Shown here: positions 39,087 through 47,928 of the stretch, in pieces
How positions within the stretch are numbered: position 1 is the first letter of the stretch
How the letters are laid out: each line of letters opens with the position of its first letter
Assembly (NCBI RefSeq): GCF_018304965.1
Contig: NZ_JAGQED010000010.1
Location: forward strand, 62,001 to 126,000
Direction of reading: 5' to 3'
Origin: Collimonas antrihumi
Lineage (GTDB): Bacteria > Pseudomonadota > Gammaproteobacteria > Burkholderiales > Burkholderiaceae_D
Length of the DNA stretch: 64,000 nt
Notes under the pieces: model-generated
What the model saw: only the letters and a program-made list of their open reading frames with translations
What the model was told of the DNA's origin: nothing
Database searches by the model: none
Made by a program: the position numbers and the translations under genes

Positions 39087-40385
39087 ATGTCAGATGAAAT
39101 CGTGATTGTAGGCGGTGGCGCCGGTGGCCTGGAGCTGGCTTGCAAGCTCGGCCGCAAATTGGGGAGCGGCCACGTCACGCTGGTCGACCGGGCGCTGTAT
39201 CACATCTGGAAGCCGTCCTTGCACGAAGTCGCAGCGGGTACGCGCGATATTCATCAGGAAGGTCTGTCTTACCAAATGTTGGCTCACGACAACAAATTTC
39301 GTTTTGTCTACGGCGCCATGAGCGCTCTCGACCGTGGCAACAATACGATCACGGTGGATGCGGTGCTCGACGAATCGGCGGACGAACTGATCCCGTCACG
39401 GCAAATCGCGTTCAGCAAACTGGTGATCGCGGTCGGCAGCGTCTCCAATTATTTCGGCATCAGCGGCGCCGAGGAAAATACGATTTCGCTGAACACCACC
39501 GAAGACGCCGAACAATTCCGGCTGCGCCTGTTGAAAATGCTGTCGGCAGCGGATTTGAAGAAAGAAAAGAATCCGGATGCCGGAGTCGACATCGTGATTG
39601 TCGGCGGCGGCGCTACCGGCGTTGAGCTGGCGGCAGAGCTGCGCGATGCCAGCAGCGTGTACACCGATTACGATTTTCCGCATCTGAATCCGAACCGCGA
39701 CGTACGAATCACCATACTGGAAGGCGCGCCGCGGCTGCTGGCGCCGCTGACTGAGCGGGTCTCGAAAGCCGCTACCAAGCTCCTGCAGGAGCGTGAGGTG
39801 AGGGTGGTTACCGATTGCCGTGTCGCCAGCATCGCAGAGAATTTTGTCACTGACGCCAACGGCAACAACTATGTCTCCGACCTGTGCGTGTGGTCGGCCG
39901 GCATCAAGGCGCCCGATTTCCTCAACACCTTGGGATTGCCGGTGACAAAATCAGGCCAGCTGGAAGTCGACGGTTTCCTGAAGGTCGCCGGCAGCGACAA
40001 TATCTATGCGCTGGGCGATTGCGCGGCATGCATCGGCCCCGATGGAAAAATGGTGCCGCCGCGCGCGCAGGCGGCGCATCAGCAGGCGGATTACCTGCTG
40101 GAGATGTTCGTCCGCGCCAACAAGGGCCAGCCGGCAATGGATGCCCCCTATGTCTATACGGACCACGGTTCGCTGGTGTCGTTCGGCAGGAATACGTCGG
40201 TTGGCACCTTGATGGGCTCGCTGACCAAGCTCGGCTGGTTTGTCGACGGGTTCTTTGCCCGCATGATGTACGCCAGCTTGCACCTGATGCATTTGAATGC
40301 CTTGCTGGGACCGGTTCGTACCGGCGTTACGGCTGCCGCCAGCAGCCTGATGAAGCACGCCAAGCCGTCAGTCAAGCTGCATTGA
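39087..40385 (+). CDS. ndh: Type II NADH:quinone oxidoreductase (NDH-2)
   Basis: The 432-residue flavoprotein has two dinucleotide folds: FAD site VIVGGGAGGLELACKLG at the N-terminus and NADH site IVIVGGGATGVELAAEL at ~170-186. It also has the second FAD motif IYALGDCAA near residue 310. KLGWFVDGFFARMMYASLHLMHLNALLG near the C-terminus is the amphipathic membrane-binding part (residues ~385-412). It passes electrons from NADH to quinone without pumping protons. GAAGGAT lies before ATG 39087. Confidence 0.92.
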   Translation: MSDEIVIVGGGAGGLELACKLGRKLGSGHVTLVDRALYHIWKPSLHEVAAGTRDIHQEGLSYQMLAHDNKFRFVYGAMSALDRGNNTITVDAVLDESADELIPSRQIAFSKLVIAVGSVSNYFGISGAEENTISLNTTEDAEQFRLRLLKMLSAADLKKEKNPDAGVDIVIVGGGATGVELAAELRDASSVYTDYDFPHLNPNRDVRITILEGAPRLLAPLTERVSKAATKLLQEREVRVVTDCRVASIAENFVTDANGNNYVSDLCVWSAGIKAPDFLNTLGLPVTKSGQLEVDGFLKVAGSDNIYALGDCAACIGPDGKMVPPRAQAAHQQADYLLEMFVRANKGQPAMDAPYVYTDHGSLVSFGRNTSVGTLMGSLTKLGWFVDGFFARMMYASLHLMHLNALLGPVRTGVTAAASSLMKHAKPSVKLH

Positions 40386-40543
40386 CAGGGCTGGCATCGA
40401 TACATGTAAGTATGTTGTGCAAATGTAAAAGTGTGTATCGCTTGCATGGTTTTTCCGGAAGCTGGTCTATAGTTCAAATCAACAGCCGTGATCCCGCAAT
40501 TTTTTGCCCGGCTGTGACTATACGACCCTTAAAGGAGTCAACC

Positions 40544-40972
40544 ATGCTGTACAAAAAATGGATTTGCGTTGCGCTGCTGGCCAGCACAACCGCTGCAATT
40601 TCAACCTCTGCCATGGCTTACGACGATGGCGCCAATACTGCCATCGGCGCGGTAGCCGGCGCTGTCATCGGCGGCGCGGTGGGTGGCCGTAACGGCGCGA
40701 TCGTCGGCGGCGTGCTTGGTGCTGCAGTGGGCGCGACTTCCGGCGGCTATCGCCAGGATGATCGCGGTTACTATGACGGCGGACAAGATTACTATGCGCA
40801 GCCTGCACCGGTATATTACCGGCCAGCGCCGGTCTACTATCGCCCGGCCCCGGTGTACTACCAGCCGCAGCCTGAGTATTACCGTCCAGCTTATTACCGT
40901 CCAGCTCCGGTTTATGTGGAAAGCAGCGAATATTATCGCCAGCCGTATCGAGGCGATTACTACGAGCGCTAA
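40544..40972 (+). CDS. Secreted glycine-zipper protein with YRPAPVYY repeats
   Basis: The 142-residue precursor has a signal peptide (MLYKKWICVALLASTTAAISTSAMA, cut near 25; given here as residues 1-25) and a glycine zipper membrane segment (~30-60, AIGAVAGAVIGGAVGGRNGA). Its tail is rich in Tyr/Pro/Arg with three to four PAPVYYRPAPVYY-type units. Glycine-zipper proteins of this type sit in or on the outer membrane, but no specific role is known. AAAGGAG precedes ATG 40544; longer in-frame extensions run through ndh in a shadow frame and are not real. Confidence 0.85.
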   Translation: MLYKKWICVALLASTTAAISTSAMAYDDGANTAIGAVAGAVIGGAVGGRNGAIVGGVLGAAVGATSGGYRQDDRGYYDGGQDYYAQPAPVYYRPAPVYYRPAPVYYQPQPEYYRPAYYRPAPVYVESSEYYRQPYRGDYYER

Positions 40973-41013
40973 TTCTCCAGTAAGCTGATCCACCAGTAAA
41001 TTAACTATCATTG

Positions 41014-41053
41014 AAACGCCGGCCCGGATGAGAATCCGGATCGGCGTTTTTTC
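41014..41053 (+). terminator. Intrinsic terminator after the glycine-zipper gene
   Basis: AACGCCG and CCGGAT on the left pair with ATCCGG and CGGCGTT on the right around a GAGA loop, followed by six T. Confidence 0.85.
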
Positions 41054-41139
41054 GTTGCCATGGATTCTTTGCTATGCGCCAGACGGTGAACGTTCTATAT
41101 TGAAAATATAAAACAAGCCTGGCAACCAAGGAGACTGCG

Positions 41140-41343
41140 ATGGGTAAAGCTAAAGATGTTTCGACGGACAGCAATACCGACAAGAAAAAGAAGATACAAC
41201 CCTTGAGTCCGGCCGAGCGATGGACCGGGCACGCGCTGGACGGCAGCCAGCAGCTGGATATCGTCGAAGAGCAGATATACGTGAATGAACCGGGAACCAC
41301 GATCGACCAACCTCTGGTGCCGCCGCAAAAGCCGCCAAAATAA
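41140..41343 (+). CDS. Small hydrophilic hypothetical protein
   Basis: The 67-residue product is charged and has no signal or membrane segment. It has a Lys run (DKKKKIQPLSPAERW) and a Pro-rich end. AAGGAG lies seven bases before the ATG and a terminator precedes the gene, so an independent gene is plausible. I do not recognise a family. Confidence 0.65.
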   Translation: MGKAKDVSTDSNTDKKKKIQPLSPAERWTGHALDGSQQLDIVEEQIYVNEPGTTIDQPLVPPQKPPK

Positions 41344-41533
41344 GATTCCCCGGTTGTCCAGCCGCGCCTGTGGCCTGGGACAATTTGTCCAGCCCGAACA
41401 GCTGTTGCGGGAGGGCATTAACCGTACTTGCTAGTTTATAATCGTAACCTGGATGCCCTCCCTGAAAATGCAGCAACGAATGCAGCAACGAATGCAGCAA
41501 AAGCGCAGCAACATAACAACAAGGCAGGAAATC

Positions 41534-42283
41534 ATGTCGATTCTTTCGGTAAGACCGGCCACCGGCCGTGCGGGCCATCTTAGTTCGAAGTTCCTGTTTT
41601 TCCTGGCCGCGACATTGCTGGCGACGGTTGCCCATGCGGCAGAGGTCGACGCCGGCACGGTTCCCGATACTATCAAGCAGCGCCTCACTGCATGTACCGC
41701 CTGCCATGGCGAGCAAGGGCGTGCTACCAACGATGGCTATTACCCGCGCATTGCCGGCAAACCGGCTGGCTACCTCTACAATCAGCTGCATAATTTTCGC
41801 GAAGGACGCCGTCGGTATCCGATGATGACCTATCTGGTCGATCACCTGTCAGACGCCTATCTGCAGGAAATCGCCCGGTATTTTGCGGACCAGCATCCGC
41901 CTTACCCGGCGCCGCAACCGTTCGATCAGTCGAGCGCAACCCGCGAGCGCGGTGAAATCCTGGTCAACAAGGGTGATCCCGGCAAGAAAATTCCAGCCTG
42001 TATCGCCTGCCATGGCAGCGCCATGACCGGCGTCATGCCGGCGACCCCGGGTTTGCTCGGCCTGCCGCGTGATTACCTGGTCGGGCAGATCGGCGCATGG
42101 AAAAACGGCGCACGGCACGCCAAGGCGCCCGATTGCATGGCGCAGGTTGTGCAGCGCTTGAGCGCAGAAGATATCGGCGCTGTGTCGGCATGGCTGGCTG
42201 CGCAACCGGTCCCTGCCGACGCCGTCGCAGTTGCTCCAACCTCGGTCAAATTGCCGCTTGTTTGCGGCAGTGTCCCCAACTGA
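41534..42283 (+). CDS. Di-haem cytochrome c4-like protein
   Basis: The 249-residue precursor has a signal sequence (hydrophobic ~19-35, cut near AHA) and two haem sites: CTACH at 54-58 and CIACH at 156-160. PRIAGKPAGYLYNQL and LLGLPRDYLVGQIGAWKNGAR show the two homologous halves of the c4 family. It is a periplasmic electron carrier. GGCAGGAAATC precedes ATG 41534; three 11-bp GCAGCAACGAAT-like repeats lie just upstream. The next gene, a tri-haem cytochrome, is 16 bp away in the same operon. Confidence 0.88.
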   Translation: MSILSVRPATGRAGHLSSKFLFFLAATLLATVAHAAEVDAGTVPDTIKQRLTACTACHGEQGRATNDGYYPRIAGKPAGYLYNQLHNFREGRRRYPMMTYLVDHLSDAYLQEIARYFADQHPPYPAPQPFDQSSATRERGEILVNKGDPGKKIPACIACHGSAMTGVMPATPGLLGLPRDYLVGQIGAWKNGARHAKAPDCMAQVVQRLSAEDIGAVSAWLAAQPVPADAVAVAPTSVKLPLVCGSVPN

Positions 42284-42299
42284 TGAAGCGGAGCCAAGA

Positions 42300-43595
42300 A
42301 TGAAACGGATATTCATGTGGGCAGCCGGCGCTCTTGTGTTGCTGATCGCGGTGGTAGCCGGGGTAGTGGCAATGCTCAACGTCGACGATCGGAGCGAGCA
42401 GCCGCCGGCGGCTTCCACTGCGCCGGCAACGGCCGAACAGATCGCGCACGGCGCCTATCTGGTGCGTACCGGGGATTGCATGGCGTGCCATACAGCGCGC
42501 GGCGGCAAGGAACTGGCGGGAGGACGCGCGATACAGACGCCGTTCGGCGCCGTCTATTCGCCGAATGTCACGCCGGACAAGGAAACCGGCATCGGCACCT
42601 GGTCGGCCGATGATTTCTGGCGCGCGCTGCATAACGGTAAATCGAAAGACGGCAGCTTGCTGTACCCGGCTTTCCCGTACACGAACTACACCAAGGTCAC
42701 GCGTGCCGATGCCGATGCGATGTTTGCCTATTTGCAGAGCGTGCCGCCGGTACAGCAAAAGAATCTGGAACACGGTTTGCGTTTTCCCTATAACAACCGG
42801 TTCCTGCTCTATGGCTGGCGCGCCCTGTATTTCCGGCCTGGCGTGTATAAAGCCGAGACTCAGCAATCGGTCGAGTGGAATCGTGGCGCTTACCTGGTGC
42901 AGGGGCTGGGTCATTGCAGCGCTTGCCACACCACCCGCAATGCACTCGGCGGCAGCGATCTGAAAGCGGAGCTGGGAGGGGGCTTTATTCCTGTGGTGAA
43001 CTGGTACGCGCCGTCGCTGACATCGGATGAAGAAATCGGTCTTGGCGACTGGGATATCCAGCACATCAGTGCATTGCTGAAAGACGGCATCTCACCACGC
43101 GGCACAGTGTTGGGGCCGATGGCCGAGGTGGTGGGCGCCAGCTTGCAGCATCTGAGCGATGCGGATGTCCGCGCGATGGCGGTTTACCTGAAATCGTTGC
43201 CGCGCCAGAAGGAAGCGCCGGCAGAAAAAGAGCGCGCCAGTCCTGATCAGGTGGCAAGCGCGCTGGATCTGGGCCAGAAGATCTACAAGAACCATTGCGC
43301 GGATTGCCACCAGGCTTCCGGCAAAGGTGTATGGCCGGCTTATCCGCCGCTGGCAAGCAATCACGCGATCACCATGTCGGCGCCGGTAAATGCGATCAGG
43401 GTGGTGTTGAACGGCGGCTTTGCACCGAGTACGGCTGCCAATCCGCGCCCTTACGGCATGCCGCCATACGGTCCGACGCTGACCGATAGCGAAGTGGCTG
43501 CGGTGGTCTCGTATATCCGCAACAGCTGGGGTAACAAGGCGCCGATTGTGAGTGCATCGGAAGTTAGCCGCTATCGCTCGGTACCGTTGGATTAA
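42300..43595 (+). CDS. Tri-haem membrane-anchored cytochrome c (dehydrogenase subunit type)
   Basis: The 431-residue protein has an uncleaved N-terminal helix (~5-26) and three haem sites: CMACH at 60-64, CSACH at 206-210 and CADCH at 333-337. It matches the cytochrome c subunit of alcohol, aldehyde or gluconate dehydrogenases, for example RGAYLVQGLGHCSACHTTRN. It would move electrons from a periplasmic dehydrogenase to quinone. No catalytic dehydrogenase subunit is next to it, which is unusual. It forms an operon with the c4-like gene. Confidence 0.88.
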   Translation: MKRIFMWAAGALVLLIAVVAGVVAMLNVDDRSEQPPAASTAPATAEQIAHGAYLVRTGDCMACHTARGGKELAGGRAIQTPFGAVYSPNVTPDKETGIGTWSADDFWRALHNGKSKDGSLLYPAFPYTNYTKVTRADADAMFAYLQSVPPVQQKNLEHGLRFPYNNRFLLYGWRALYFRPGVYKAETQQSVEWNRGAYLVQGLGHCSACHTTRNALGGSDLKAELGGGFIPVVNWYAPSLTSDEEIGLGDWDIQHISALLKDGISPRGTVLGPMAEVVGASLQHLSDADVRAMAVYLKSLPRQKEAPAEKERASPDQVASALDLGQKIYKNHCADCHQASGKGVWPAYPPLASNHAITMSAPVNAIRVVLNGGFAPSTAANPRPYGMPPYGPTLTDSEVAAVVSYIRNSWGNKAPIVSASEVSRYRSVPLD

Positions 43596-43618
43596 CTATA
43601 AAAAAACGATGCACGGCC

Positions 43619-43653
43619 GTAGTAGGGTGAGCACAACGTGCCCACCCTGCGTG
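43619..43653. repeat. Dispersed palindrome (GTAGGGTG...CACCCTGC)
   Basis: GTAGTAGGGTGAGCAC and GTGCCCACCCTGCG form an imperfect palindrome like the ends of the 8552-8671 element. It lies between the converging cytochrome and quinone oxidoreductase genes and may help end transcription. Confidence 0.7.
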
Positions 43654-43656
43654 GTG

Positions 43657-44637
43657 TTATCCGACGGTCAGCATGATCTTGCCGATATGCGAACTGCTCT
43701 CCATCAGTGCATGCGCCTGCGCTGCCTGCTCAAGTGGAAATGTCTTGAAAATCACCGGTTTGATTTTCCTTGCAGCCAGCAACGGCCAGACGCGCTCGCG
43801 CAATTGGGCTGCAATGGCGGCCTTGAAGGCGATCGGCCGTGGCCGTAAAGTCGAGCCGGTAATCGTCAGGCGCCGCATGAAGATATGGCGGAAATCGATA
43901 TTGGCGCTGCTGCCGCCGAGGGTAGCGATGAATACCAGGCGGCCGTCGTCGGCCAGGCACTTTATTTCGCGCGGCACATAGTCGCCCGCCACCATATCCA
44001 GGATGACATCGACGCCTTTGCCGTCGGTTGCTTCCTTGATGACAGCGGCGAAGTCTTCAGTCCGGTAATTGATCGCGCGCTCGGCGCCCAGCTCTTCGCA
44101 GGCACGGCATTTTTCATCCGAGCCGGCGGTAGCGAATACCCGATGGCCGAGTGCCGTGGCGATCTGGATCGCCGCCGCGCCGATGCCGGAACTGCCGCCC
44201 TGGACCAGCAAGGTTTCGCCGCTCGCCAGCTTAGCCCGATCGAACACATTGCTCCAGACAGTGAAAAAAGTTTCCGGCAGCGATGCCGCTTCCACGGCGC
44301 TCCAGCCATCGGGCAGCGGCAGGCACTGCGCGGTCGGCGCGCAACAGTATTCAGCATAACCGCCACCCTGAACCAGAGCGCATACCAGATCGCCCTTCTT
44401 GAACGTGCTGCCGCTGAAATCGCCATCGACAATTTCACCGGCGACTTCCAGACCCGGCAAATCAGACGCGCCTGGCGGTGGCGAATAATTACCGGTACGT
44501 TGGAACACGTCGGGCCGGTTGATGCCGGCAGCCTGCACCTTGATCAATACTTCGCCTGGTTTGAAAGACGGGAGAGGGCGTTCGCAGATTTGCAATACAT
44601 CCGGGCCGCCGGGATGGGTGATTTCGATAGCGCGCAT
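43657..44637 (-). CDS. NAD(P)H quinone oxidoreductase, PIG3 family
   Basis: The 326-residue zeta-crystallin-type MDR protein shows MRAIEITHPGGPDVLQI, AGINRPDVFQRTGNYSPPPGAS, GLEVAGEI, LVQGGSSGIGAAAIQIA (the cofactor-binding loop), NYRTEDF and SSHIGKIMLTVG. No zinc ligands are present, as expected for quinone reductases of this group. NADPH preference is probable. It is transcribed alone. Confidence 0.92.
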   Translation of the reverse strand: MRAIEITHPGGPDVLQICERPLPSFKPGEVLIKVQAAGINRPDVFQRTGNYSPPPGASDLPGLEVAGEIVDGDFSGSTFKKGDLVCALVQGGGYAEYCCAPTAQCLPLPDGWSAVEAASLPETFFTVWSNVFDRAKLASGETLLVQGGSSGIGAAAIQIATALGHRVFATAGSDEKCRACEELGAERAINYRTEDFAAVIKEATDGKGVDVILDMVAGDYVPREIKCLADDGRLVFIATLGGSSANIDFRHIFMRRLTITGSTLRPRPIAFKAAIAAQLRERVWPLLAARKIKPVIFKTFPLEQAAQAHALMESSSHIGKIMLTVG

Positions 44638-44817
44638 GGCAAGGTCTCAGGGATGGGAAACGATCATTGTATTGCAACTCGCAATTCTCTTTTGAAAACG
44701 ATATTGATAGCTTTTTTGTATTAGCCCGATGTAGACATTCAAGCTATTATTTAGTGGCTGTAAGGAAAGTTTCTTTTTGGAAATTAAGACATCCAGGAGC
44801 TTTATAAAGAACAGGCA

Positions 44818-46272
44818 ATGACCAACCGCGCAATCAATGCAGGTGACACAGCCATCTCCAAGCCAGCCTGGCACCACACAAGTGCTTCGCCGGCGACACG
44901 CCTGGCGACCAGCCACCAGCGACAGCGTGCACTGTGGGCCTGCATCGGAATTGTCCTGGCAACGCTGCTGTTATTTCCGCTAGCGCCGATCATGGGGCCG
45001 CCGGTGCCTGCCTTTCTCCCTTCGTACCAGACGGCGACCGTGGTTGCCTACGTCATCATTACCTATCTGATTTTTGCTCACTATCGGGCTACCAGGACAC
45101 TCGATTTGCTGTACATCGGTGGCGGCTGTTTCTATTGCGCCGGGATCCTTATCGTGCAATTCCTGGCTTTGCCCGATATGTTCCTGCCGCAAAGGGCGGT
45201 CCTGGGCGGAACGCAGACGACGATCTGGCTGTGGGCTTTCTGGCATGCGGGAATGGTGCTGGGCATTTTGCTTTACGCCGCGAGCCTCCGCTGGAGTCCC
45301 GTTCTGGCGATTCGCCATCCCGAGCGCATGGCGCAATTGCTGATGGCGGTAGTGGTGGTGGCGCTGGTGACAAGCCTGGTCCCGGTTATCGTATTTCACG
45401 AGCAATTGCCGCAACTCGAAAACAATGGCAATTTTCATCGCATGATCACCAGCGGCGTCGGCCCCTTTCTTCAGTTCATTACCGCCTTTACCTTATTGGT
45501 ATTGTGGCAGCTCACGCGTTTCAAGACAGTCTTGCAAGTGTGGCTGGGGGTAGCCCTGGTTGCGCTGTTATGCGACACCAGCATCACCATGGCGGGCGGC
45601 AGCCAGTTTTCGGTCGGCTGGTACGTGGGCCGCTGTAATGCGCTGATTTCGGCGACGGCGCTGCTGCTGATCTATTTGCGTGAAATGAACCACGTTTATC
45701 TGAGAACGGTGCAAGACGCTCGCCTGCTGGCGCTCAATAACGCCATGCTGGAAGTCAAGATGGATCAGGTGCGGCTGGACGATCTGACCGGTCTTCCTAG
45801 CCGTTCGCTGTTTCTCGAGTTGGCGGAAACTCTGCGTAGCCGCGACTTGCTCAATCAGCAGGCGGTAGCGCTATTGTTCATCGATCTGGACGGTTTCAAG
45901 CAGATCAATGACAATCTCGGGCATGACCGCGGCGATACCGTGCTGGTTGAAGTCGCCGCCGCCCTCAGGTCCGTCCTCAGGGACAGCGATATCGCCGGCC
46001 GGGTCGGTGGCGATGAATTCGTGGTGTGTCTGGTGGCTCCGCCTGCCGTCATCAAAGCTACCGCTACCGCAGTTGCCAGCCGCGTAGTCAGTCGCGTCGC
46101 CGCCATCGGCGACGGTATCGGCTGCAGCATCGGCATCGCCCTGTGCCAGGCTGAGAGCCTGGAATGGGATGCTGCATTACGCCAGGCTGACGAAGCCATG
46201 TATCAGGCCAAGCGCCAGGGTAAAAGCCGCTTTACCGTATATGGCCATTCGCTTCTGGATGAATTGGTCTGA
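44818..46272 (+). CDS. Membrane diguanylate cyclase
   Basis: The 484-residue protein has eight or so N-terminal hydrophobic helices (~40-300) of the MASE4-like kind, then a GGDEF domain (~315-480). The active-site GGDEF is at 397-401 and the product-inhibition site RDSD at 388-391, five residues upstream, so an active, feedback-inhibited cyclic-di-GMP synthase is predicted. LFIDLDGFKQINDNLGH holds the metal ligand. The membrane part is the likely sensor; its ligand is unknown. The ATG 44818 lacks a strong ribosome binding site; AGGAG is 25 bases upstream. Confidence 0.9.
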   Translation: MTNRAINAGDTAISKPAWHHTSASPATRLATSHQRQRALWACIGIVLATLLLFPLAPIMGPPVPAFLPSYQTATVVAYVIITYLIFAHYRATRTLDLLYIGGGCFYCAGILIVQFLALPDMFLPQRAVLGGTQTTIWLWAFWHAGMVLGILLYAASLRWSPVLAIRHPERMAQLLMAVVVVALVTSLVPVIVFHEQLPQLENNGNFHRMITSGVGPFLQFITAFTLLVLWQLTRFKTVLQVWLGVALVALLCDTSITMAGGSQFSVGWYVGRCNALISATALLLIYLREMNHVYLRTVQDARLLALNNAMLEVKMDQVRLDDLTGLPSRSLFLELAETLRSRDLLNQQAVALLFIDLDGFKQINDNLGHDRGDTVLVEVAAALRSVLRDSDIAGRVGGDEFVVCLVAPPAVIKATATAVASRVVSRVAAIGDGIGCSIGIALCQAESLEWDAALRQADEAMYQAKRQGKSRFTVYGHSLLDELV

Positions 46273-46397
46273 GGCTTGTTTGCGGCGGACATGTCCGTCG
46301 GCGCTGTCCCCTGTATTTCTTTGCCCTTTCTCTACGTTCTTCCGGTTGAAAAATATCGAAAAATCAATGATCGATTAATTCGATCATTTATCTACAA

Positions 46398-46466
46398 ATG
46401 TTCGTGGTCGGCGCCTTGCTGGTGGTGGCGATGACGCTCGGCTACGTGGTAGCGGGCCAGGTTTGA
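46398..46466 (+). pseudogene. Possible C-terminal remnant of a membrane protein
   Basis: An open stretch of 22 codons ending in TGA translates as FVVGALLVVAMTLGYVVAGQ-V, a typical last membrane helix. It has no ribosome binding site or upstream gene in frame. It lies in the eroded 46273-46933 gap beside the DUF1275 fragment, so a decayed gene end is the best reading; chance is possible. Confidence 0.3.
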
Positions 46467-46503
46467 TCTGACGGGTTTGAAGAAACGGGTTTGAGATGAG
46501 GAC

Positions 46504-46856
46504 ATGATGCAGCCGAACAATCGCATGACACAGCAGTCGATCGTATTGAGTTTCCTGGCCGGTTATGTCGATACCGTCGGTTTTATCGCCTTGTTCGGCT
46601 TGTTCACCGCGCACGTTACCGGCAATTTCGTGCTGATCGGCAGCGAGCTGGCCAATCATTCGCACGGCATACTGATCAAGTTGCTGGCGTTCCCGGCTTT
46701 CATACTCGCAGTGGCGCCGGCGCGATAGGCGGCGCGTTCGCCTACAAGTACCTGCTGTTTTTCGCCCTGTTGTTGCCGGCTGTGATGCTGGCCTGGCTGG
46801 CCACCACAGAATATCTTTCAGAAAAGACCGAAGCCGGATCGCCATCAACTTTATAA
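46504..46856 (+). pseudogene. DUF1275 (YoaK-like) membrane protein, internally deleted and frameshifted
   Basis: The N-terminal part (46504-46728, 74 codons) starts SIVLSFLAGYVDTVGFIALFGLFTAHVTGNFVL, here cited as residues 12-44, the hallmark of DUF1275 proteins. After LLAFPAFILAVAPAR it stops. In another frame, from about 46714 to the TAA at 46854-46856, the conserved family end is readable: GAIGGAFAYKYLLFFALLLP. Normal members have ~220-240 residues; roughly 100 central residues are missing. A deletion plus frameshift has therefore destroyed the gene. Confidence 0.8.
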
Positions 46857-46933
46857 TAGTCAAGGAATTTACTGCGGTATTTTGATATTGCCAATCTGGC
46901 AATCCTTGACATGGTGATGAGGCGACGAAAGAG

Positions 46934-47857
46934 ATGACCTATTTGTTTCATTTGATTGAGCAATATGGACTGGTCATCGTATTTTTCAATGTGCTGGCGG
47001 AACAACTGGGGGCGCCCGTACCGGCGTATCCGACCCTGGTGATTACTGGCGCCTTGATGCACCACGGCGGCTACTCGGCGCCGGTATTATTGCTCACCGC
47101 AGTAGCGGCGGCGTTGATCGCCGATTTTCTCTGGTATCTGGCGGGCCGCCGTTATGGCAGGAGGGTGCTGTCTACGCTGTGCCGGATTTCGCTGTCGCCG
47201 GATTCCTGTGTGCGTCAAACCGAATCGATCTATTCGCGCTGGGGCGCGCGCTCACTGCTGGTGGCCAAATTTATCCCCGGTTTCGCTTCCATTGCCAGCG
47301 CACTGGCCGGCACCATCGGCACCAGCCGCACTACGTTCATCATCTACGACAGCTTAGGCGCGGCATTGTGGGCCGGCCTGGCGATATTCCTCGGTTCGCT
47401 GTTCAGCACCACCATCGACGATCTGTTGAATGTGCTGACCCAGCTAGGCCAATACGGCATGATGCTGATCGCTGCCGGATTTGCCATCTTTGTCGCCAGC
47501 AAATGGTGGCAGCGCCGGCGCTTCCGTATGTCTCTGCGCATGGCGCGCATCTCGGTGGAAGAACTGGATCAGCTGTTCAAGGAAGGAATCACGCCGGCGA
47601 TTGTCGATGTGCGCTCGCCGGCTTCGCAGCAGGCCGGACGGATTCCCGGCGCGCTCACCATCTCGCATCAGGAAATCAACAGCTTCGTCTTCGATGCGCC
47701 GGTGGACCAGGAAATAATTGTTTACTGCGCTTGCCCTAACGAAGCCTCGGCCGCTCTGGTTGCCAAGCAGCTGATGCAGAGGGGCTACAAGAAAGTACGG
47801 CCGCTATCAGGCGGTATAGATGCCTGGATCGCGGCCGGTTACGCCATCGATTCTTAG
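46934..47857 (+). CDS. DedA-family membrane protein fused to a rhodanese domain
   Basis: The 307-residue protein joins two modules. Residues 1-~195 are a DedA/SNARE-associated membrane domain with EQLGAPVPAYPTLVITGAL, GRRYGRRVL and the family motif SRWGARSLLVAKFIPGFAS. DedA proteins flip phospholipids or drug-like lipids. After a basic hinge (KWWQRRRFRM) residues ~205-300 form a rhodanese domain with VDVRSPA and active-site Cys in VYCACPNEASA. The Cys is present, but the loop differs from thiosulphate sulphurtransferases, so sulphur transfer is uncertain. The fusion recurs in proteobacteria. Confidence 0.88.
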   Translation: MTYLFHLIEQYGLVIVFFNVLAEQLGAPVPAYPTLVITGALMHHGGYSAPVLLLTAVAAALIADFLWYLAGRRYGRRVLSTLCRISLSPDSCVRQTESIYSRWGARSLLVAKFIPGFASIASALAGTIGTSRTTFIIYDSLGAALWAGLAIFLGSLFSTTIDDLLNVLTQLGQYGMMLIAAGFAIFVASKWWQRRRFRMSLRMARISVEELDQLFKEGITPAIVDVRSPASQQAGRIPGALTISHQEINSFVFDAPVDQEIIVYCACPNEASAALVAKQLMQRGYKKVRPLSGGIDAWIAAGYAIDS

Positions 47858-47903
47858 CCGATTGCTTAGTCGATTGCTTAGCTGATTGCTTAGTCGATTT
47901 CTA
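47848..47903. repeat. 12-bp tandem repeat ahead of the LysR gene
   Basis: The unit CGATTGCTTAGT is repeated about 4.5 times with small changes. It starts in the last codons of the DedA-rhodanese gene and fills the space to the next gene. Being 12 bp long it would keep frame if its copy number changed near the stop codon. Confidence 0.85.
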
Positions 47904-47928
47904 GTCTTTTCTCTCTATCGGGAGTTCC

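Noticed and set aside
39884-40543. Upstream extension of the glycine-zipper protein
   Set aside because: Runs out of frame through ndh and then through the intergenic region; the signal peptide begins at ATG 40544.
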